Below, one piece after another: positions 14,254-18,070 of a stretch of DNA of 18,070 bases; the stretch's first letter is position 1; every line of letters starts with the position of its first letter. Below the pieces are notes generated by a model that saw nothing but the letters and a program-made list of their open reading frames with translations, was not told where the DNA came from and searched no databases. Origin of the DNA: Deltaproteobacteria bacterium (GTDB lineage: Bacteria; Desulfobacterota; Syntrophia; Syntrophales; UBA2210); assembly GCA_019314085.1 (NCBI GenBank), contig JAFCZZ010000041.1:1-18070 (forward strand), in the 5' to 3' direction. A program made the translations under genes and the position numbers.

Positions 14254-15624
14254 TTACTTCTTCTTTCTCTTTCTCAGTTCGGCCGGATAGACATAATTTC
14301 CCGGTTTACCCCATCCGATTTTCTCGGTAAGCCCCTCATTCTCCTTGCAGGAGCCTCCCAGGTACACTATCTTCCCGTCGTTCTGGAATTGAGCCATGAC
14401 CTGTAGAAATTTACCAGGATAGGTTTTGTTCAGGGGATCGGCCGGATCGACTCTGACCTTGGAGTGGAAGAAGGGTTTTACCCTCTTCTGCTCGTAGGCC
14501 ATCGTGCCGAGCGAATAGGTGGTCTCCGTCGTCTCCATCGCCTTGATCAGTTTGTCGATATCATCGACGCCCCCCGCGGTCTCGATCGCCTTCTTGATGA
14601 AGTAGATGTCCGCGTAGGCGAGGTGGACGTGCAACTGGGCCGGAATGTTGTGCGCCTTGGCCAGCTTGACAAAGGGGATGGTCTTCTCCGTCAGCGGAAG
14701 CATGGGCTCATAAAAGGAACTGACAGCGCCCAGGCACTTCCCGCCGGTCAGTTTCCAGTAATCGTGGGTCATTGAAACGCCGCCGTAGAGCTGCATGGGG
14801 ATGTCCCGCGCGGCTGAATCGGCCCACTGCTTGGCGAAGGATTCCGTGTCGGTGAACCAGGAGCTGACGTACAGAATGTAGTCGGCCTTTTTCCCGGCGA
14901 TCTGCTGGAGGAGGGGGAGATACATCGTTCCCCGCGGCTTGACGGATTTGCTGTAGACTATCTCAAGCCCGTATTGTTTCATTATATCCTCCCAGGCCGG
15001 TATGCCCAGAGAAGGGTACCCTTCACGGTACGGCTTGTCCCATTCAAGATCCTCCCAGAGGATGGCTATTTTTTTTATACCCGGCATCATCTTAGCCCAG
15101 TTTGTCCCGACGAAATATTTCATCTGGGCGAACTGGGATATCTCCGGGTCGAAGTCACGGAAACAGAACTTATACTTTTCGTATTCGTCGACGACCCGGT
15201 CGGTCAGCTCCCGCCCCATCGTCCCGTTGAATACCATGATGTGCGGGTAGTCCGTGAACATGGAGGCTGCGCTCTCCTGGGCGGCAAGGCAGATCTCCGT
15301 TCTTCCCTCGACAAAGATGAACTTTGCCTTCTCTTCGAGGAGCAGACGCCGTGTGCCCTCTACCGTCAGCGACGTGGCGCCCTTGTTGTCGGCTATGACG
15401 TACTTCAGCGGACGGCCGAGAACCCCGCCCGCCTCGTTGATCTCCTGGACGGCCAGCTTCTGGATAGCCATGCAGGGTCTCGTGCCCGGTGAAAGCACCA
15501 TCCCAGCGTACCCGATGACGATCGGCTCTCCCGACGGAGCGGCGCTCATCCCGGTGGACGCGAAACAGAGTGTCAGCGCAAGTGCTGCGACAACAAACAA
15601 ACTAAACCTGAATTTTCTTACCAT
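14254..15624 (-). CDS. ABC transporter substrate-binding protein, branched-chain amino acid (LivK) type
   Basis: A 456-residue exported protein of the periplasmic-binding-protein type 1 fold (Peripla_BP_6). The N-terminus is a clear signal peptide: basic MVRKFR, hydrophobic FSLFVVAALALTLCFA, and a probable signal peptidase I site near MSA-AP; the Cys has no lipobox. The mature part opens with PIVIGYAGMVLSPGTRPC, then INEAGGVLGRPLKYVIAD, the usual first-lobe signature, and IKKIAILWEDLEWDKPY marks the second lobe. Substrates of this group include branched-chain amino acids, aromatic acids and other carboxylates; none can be fixed here. No permease or ATPase genes are in the window, so it must pair with components encoded elsewhere. 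Start: ATG at 15622-15624 with AAAGGAG upstream; the frame opens 16 codons earlier, but that leader would mask the signal peptide. Confidence 0.92.
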   Translation of the reverse strand: MVRKFRFSLFVVAALALTLCFASTGMSAAPSGEPIVIGYAGMVLSPGTRPCMAIQKLAVQEINEAGGVLGRPLKYVIADNKGATSLTVEGTRRLLLEEKAKFIFVEGRTEICLAAQESAASMFTDYPHIMVFNGTMGRELTDRVVDEYEKYKFCFRDFDPEISQFAQMKYFVGTNWAKMMPGIKKIAILWEDLEWDKPYREGYPSLGIPAWEDIMKQYGLEIVYSKSVKPRGTMYLPLLQQIAGKKADYILYVSSWFTDTESFAKQWADSAARDIPMQLYGGVSMTHDYWKLTGGKCLGAVSSFYEPMLPLTEKTIPFVKLAKAHNIPAQLHVHLAYADIYFIKKAIETAGGVDDIDKLIKAMETTETTYSLGTMAYEQKRVKPFFHSKVRVDPADPLNKTYPGKFLQVMAQFQNDGKIVYLGGSCKENEGLTEKIGWGKPGNYVYPAELRKRKKK

Positions 15625-15699
15625 TACCTTTCTCTCCTTTCGTGCTGCATCGTACTTCTTATTCACACGCACCGGCCCTTTTGCCGGGACGTTTTTTCC

Positions 15700-16455
15700 T
15701 TACGATGGCATTGCGGTAAAAACCCCGCCCGGATCCACTTCCGTACGCAAAACATCCAGTATATCGGTAGGAATCATGGGGGTTTCGGGGATCTCCCCCT
15801 CCGGTTTCAACAGTTCGAATCCCGTTGTCTGTTGGGCTATCTCAAAGGGTATGCCGGGTGTAAGCGACTTAACGCGCATCCGCTTTGTCACGGGTTCAAA
15901 ATCATAAATCCCCCACTGGCTGATCACCGCAAGGGGTCCATTGCCGATAAGACCCGCCTTTTTGCGCGAGTCTCCACCCTCGAGATATCCGACGGACGTA
16001 ATGAAGTCGACCTTTTCCGGGAACCGTTCAGGTGTCTGGAGACCCACAAGGATCATATCCTCCGTAAGCGAGGACAGATCGTTATTGCCCCCCGACCCGG
16101 TCAAACGTACCTTCGGATTGATCAGGTCTTTCCCGATATGGTGCGTGTTCACATTTCCATACATGTCAACCTGGGCGAACCCGAGAAACGCGATATCCAC
16201 GTACCCGCCCGCAGCCTGGCCGAAGGAGTAGGCCATCTCCTGTATAACGGCGGCTTTTCGCCAGGTAAAGGGATCGCCCACGGACCAGGGTATGTCGCCC
16301 GTGATGGGGTCCTGTCCGCCGGATTCGTATACCATCGTAATATGAGGGGCGTGAGTCTTGTGCGCCGATTCAAAATCGACCAGGCGGTCCAAGAGGGTGG
16401 TATCCTCGATGTGGAGATTTTCCAAGGCCTCCCGGCTGTAGCTGAATGTACTCAT
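15700..16455 (-). CDS. CoA-transferase beta-like subunit (GctB/IpdB family), atypical N-terminus, alpha subunit absent
   Basis: A 251-residue class I CoA-transferase beta subunit relative. Family landmarks: KTHAPHITMVYESGG with the likely catalytic Glu44, GGYVDIAFLGFAQVDMYGNVN, GSGGNNDLSSLTEDMILVG, VDFITSVGYLEGGDSRKKAG and a final LTPGI block, so the fold is well supported. Two things are odd. The first 33 residues (SREALENLHIEDTTLLDRL) lack the GxGLP-type strand-loop expected before THAP and run about ten residues short of glutaconate CoA-transferase B (Glu54 there). The alpha subunit gene, nearly always just upstream, is missing; 16456-16913 carries none. Start: ATG at 16453-16455 with AAAGGG upstream; a GTG at 16504-16506 would add 17 residues. 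It is followed 75 bp later by the substrate-binding protein gene. Substrate unknown. Confidence 0.8.
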   Translation of the reverse strand: MSTFSYSREALENLHIEDTTLLDRLVDFESAHKTHAPHITMVYESGGQDPITGDIPWSVGDPFTWRKAAVIQEMAYSFGQAAGGYVDIAFLGFAQVDMYGNVNTHHIGKDLINPKVRLTGSGGNNDLSSLTEDMILVGLQTPERFPEKVDFITSVGYLEGGDSRKKAGLIGNGPLAVISQWGIYDFEPVTKRMRVKSLTPGIPFEIAQQTTGFELLKPEGEIPETPMIPTDILDVLRTEVDPGGVFTAMPS

Positions 16456-16913
16456 ATGTCCCTTTCCTGCAACCAGCATGGAGCACCCGCAACAGATATC
16501 GGGCACAGAGAAAATGAGGAGCCGGTTTTGTCAGGTTCTGAGAAAAATTGTGTTAAGCCCTGAAAGGCAAAGCGGTCCAGAAGCTCAACCCCTCTACCCT
16601 AGCAACAAGGGTGCCACGGCAGGGCCAACAAAATGCCCTGTGGGGTCAAGTAAATGATTCAGATGAGTTGCATCGAATAATAAGAGGAAATCCTTTCAAA
16701 AAGGGAAAAGGCCTGGGAGGGAAGGGGGATTTGAGGGACAAACTGGCATAATACGTTCGATTATGGCACGTAAAATAGGAAACCCTCCAAAACGAAGGGC
16801 AATAACGCACACATCAGGGTGCGGTTTGGGAACGCTGTGTTCTAATGGCGAACGCATTTCATTGGATGCATACAACAAAGCTCGTGACAGGGGTCATCGC
16901 TCCTCTGGAAACC
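16456..16913. other. About 450 bp without a convincing gene
   Basis: Between the CoA-transferase-like gene and the SufB/D gene I see only short, stop-broken frames on both strands. It contains an imperfect hairpin CAGGGC-caacaaaat-GCCCTG (16620-16640) and a small ACCCT/AGGGT stem (16596-16612), neither with a T-tract. The wording is more A-rich than in the flanking genes. It could be the scar of a deleted CoA-transferase alpha gene or a relic of a mobile element, but no terminal repeats or transposase motif could be identified. Confidence 0.5.
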
Positions 16914-18070
16914 CTACATAACCTCCTTCTGACTCATCTCTATCGCACGATCGATCTCCGCCTTGAGCGGTGCGGGGAGGTCGGGGATGTCTACACTCAA
17001 AAACCCTCTCACGATTGTTGCGGTTGCCGCCTCCTCTGTCAGGCCGCGCGACATCAGATAGAGGATTTCCTCCTGTGCGATCTTGCCGACCGCCGCCTCG
17101 TGCGACAGTTCAACGCCATCAACCATCCCCTTCAGTTCGGGGATTGCGTGCATGATACCCCCGTTGAGGATCAGGCCGTGGCATTCAAGGTGCCCCCGTA
17201 CTCCCGGCACCTCGCCAACGATATCCCCGCGGGAGATGATATTCCCCCCGTTGGTGATGGCCCGTGAGACGATCTCCGCGCGCGTGTCCTTCGCCTTGAG
17301 ATAGATCCGCCCGCCTACATCCAACTCTGAACCGGGGCTCCCGACAAGGAGGCTGTAGGAACGGGCCACGGCCCCTTTCCCCACAAGATATACCGTCGGG
17401 TACGTCTGGACGGACCTGACCGGTTTCATGGAGATGTAATTGCTAAGGAAGAGGCCGCCCTTTTCGACTATTCCCACGGACCGGGGCCGCACCACCACGT
17501 CCTCCGCCCAGTGATGGATCATGGAAAAGCTCAGCTTGGCGTTCTTCTTCACATAAAATTCCGAGATCCCCACGTGAAGGCCCCGCGTCACATGCGAGGC
17601 ACTGGCGCACCCGGAGATGATGTGCAGTTCCGAATCTTCCTCGGCTATAATGATATTGTGCACGTTCTGGCTGAATCCCTCCTTTTCAAGGTAGAGGCAT
17701 GCCTGCGCCGGGAGGGTGATCTTTGCCCCCGGAAGTGCCCGGATCACATAACCGTTCTGGAGATCGAGGCGGGCGCGTGCCGTATACTTGTCCGTATCCA
17801 CGGACGCCAGCTTCCAGTAATACTCCTTGAGCCAATCCATCTCTTTGAGCGCCTTCTTGATGGGGATGATCTCCAAACCCTCCTGATGTGAACCGGAGTG
17901 AATAGAGATACCATCCTTCTGGATATACGTACCGGCGCGATCCTTCTCGCTGATATCAAGCCCGGCGAAGGCCATCCTCTCCCGGTCTGCCTGAGGTATC
18001 ACTTTCAGATCTTTCCCATCGACATGTGTGGGGGATTCGAGAGAGTAGGTGTCCAGATCGATATCCGGCC
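16914..18070 (-). CDS. SufB/SufD-family Fe-S cluster assembly protein, 5' end beyond the window
   Basis: At least 384 residues of a SufB/SufD (COG0719) beta-helix protein, part of the SufBCD scaffold on which Fe-S clusters are built. The frame stays open to the right edge (residues around SLESPTHVDGKDLKV), so the true start lies outside; the GTG at 18002 is internal. Landmarks: HIISGCASASHVTRGLHVG, VVRPRSVGIVEKGG, RAEIVSRAITNGGNIISRG, a cysteine in GHLECHGLIL matching SufB's scaffold cysteine, and GVELSHEAAVGKIAQEEILY, with the His-Glu of the SufD/SufB C-terminal active region, then LMSRGLTEEAATATIVRGF. It resembles the short, archaeal-like SufB/D found with SufC in many anaerobes. It would help supply clusters to enzymes such as the AOR, but the adjacency need not mean co-regulation. 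SufC is presumably further right. Confidence 0.93.
   Translation of the reverse strand, partial: PDIDLDTYSLESPTHVDGKDLKVIPQADRERMAFAGLDISEKDRAGTYIQKDGISIHSGSHQEGLEIIPIKKALKEMDWLKEYYWKLASVDTDKYTARARLDLQNGYVIRALPGAKITLPAQACLYLEKEGFSQNVHNIIIAEEDSELHIISGCASASHVTRGLHVGISEFYVKKNAKLSFSMIHHWAEDVVVRPRSVGIVEKGGLFLSNYISMKPVRSVQTYPTVYLVGKGAVARSYSLLVGSPGSELDVGGRIYLKAKDTRAEIVSRAITNGGNIISRGDIVGEVPGVRGHLECHGLILNGGIMHAIPELKGMVDGVELSHEAAVGKIAQEEILYLMSRGLTEEAATATIVRGFLSVDIPDLPAPLKAEIDRAIEMSQKEVM

Noticed and set aside
15810..15830. GTTCGAATCCC, which looks like a tRNA T-loop
   Set aside because: No acceptor, D- or anticodon arms surround it and it sits inside the well-supported CoA-transferase gene.
16696..16878. 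A 60-codon minus-strand frame in the same spacer
   Set aside because: Proline-rich, without a domain or ribosome site, and followed by stop-broken sequence; treated as chance.
16763..16921. A 52-codon plus-strand frame starting MARKIGNPPKRRA in the spacer
   Set aside because: It has no ribosome site, no recognisable family, overlaps the end of the SufB/D gene on the other strand and is short enough to arise by chance.
1..18070. CRISPR arrays, rRNA, integrase or complete insertion sequences
   Set aside because: No regularly spaced repeats, rRNA-like stretches, recombinase motifs or paired terminal inverted repeats were seen on either strand.

Overview
The window looks like a chromosomal segment of a strictly anaerobic, probably Desulfobacterota-like (deltaproteobacterial) bacterium. 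The clues are a tungsten-type aldehyde:ferredoxin oxidoreductase, a phenylacetate-CoA ligase-ACT pair, the PdxS/PdxT route to PLP, an archaeal-style SufB/D protein and moderately GC-rich DNA with tight Shine-Dalgarno sites. The lineage is an inference from gene content and style; no marker gene is present.

Layout. 1-994 (+): 3' part of rarA, frameshifted near its end by a perfect 40-bp tandem duplication. 1013-1396 (-): small ribbon-helix-helix-type protein. 1562-3243 (-): ACT-domain protein behind a phenylacetate-CoA ligase gene that is split in two by a deletion removing its ATP-binding loop. 3473-5037 (-): pdxS-pdxT. 5247-12893 (-): a long catabolic-looking cluster, in transcription order SDR dehydrogenase (3' end damaged by a deletion), TPP-dependent C-C lyase/synthase, DASS-family anion permease, zinc alcohol dehydrogenase, aldehyde:ferredoxin oxidoreductase, TetR regulator. 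12894-13107: divergent control region with near-consensus promoters in both directions and a perfect 15-bp palindrome on the SDR-side -10. 13108-14055 (+): BASS-family sodium symporter. 14189-14217: strong hairpin terminator between convergent genes. 14254-16455 (-): branched-chain-amino-acid-type ABC substrate-binding protein behind an orphan CoA-transferase beta-like subunit. 16456-16913: about 450 bp with no convincing gene. 16914-18070 (-): SufB/SufD family protein running off the right edge.

How it may work together (inference). The transporters flanking the control region could import an organic anion. The SDR and zinc dehydrogenase would oxidise hydroxyl groups, the TPP enzyme would cleave or form a C-C bond next to a carbonyl, and the tungsto-enzyme would oxidise the resulting aldehyde to an acid, feeding electrons to ferredoxin. 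The TetR protein is the obvious candidate repressor for the palindrome. The substrate cannot be read from the sequence.

The main oddity is three clean, out-of-frame indels in three otherwise well-conserved genes (rarA, paaK, SDR). This is either recent decay or a recurrent assembly fault, and should be settled before the genes are interpreted biologically. No CRISPR array, tRNA, rRNA or intact insertion sequence was seen.
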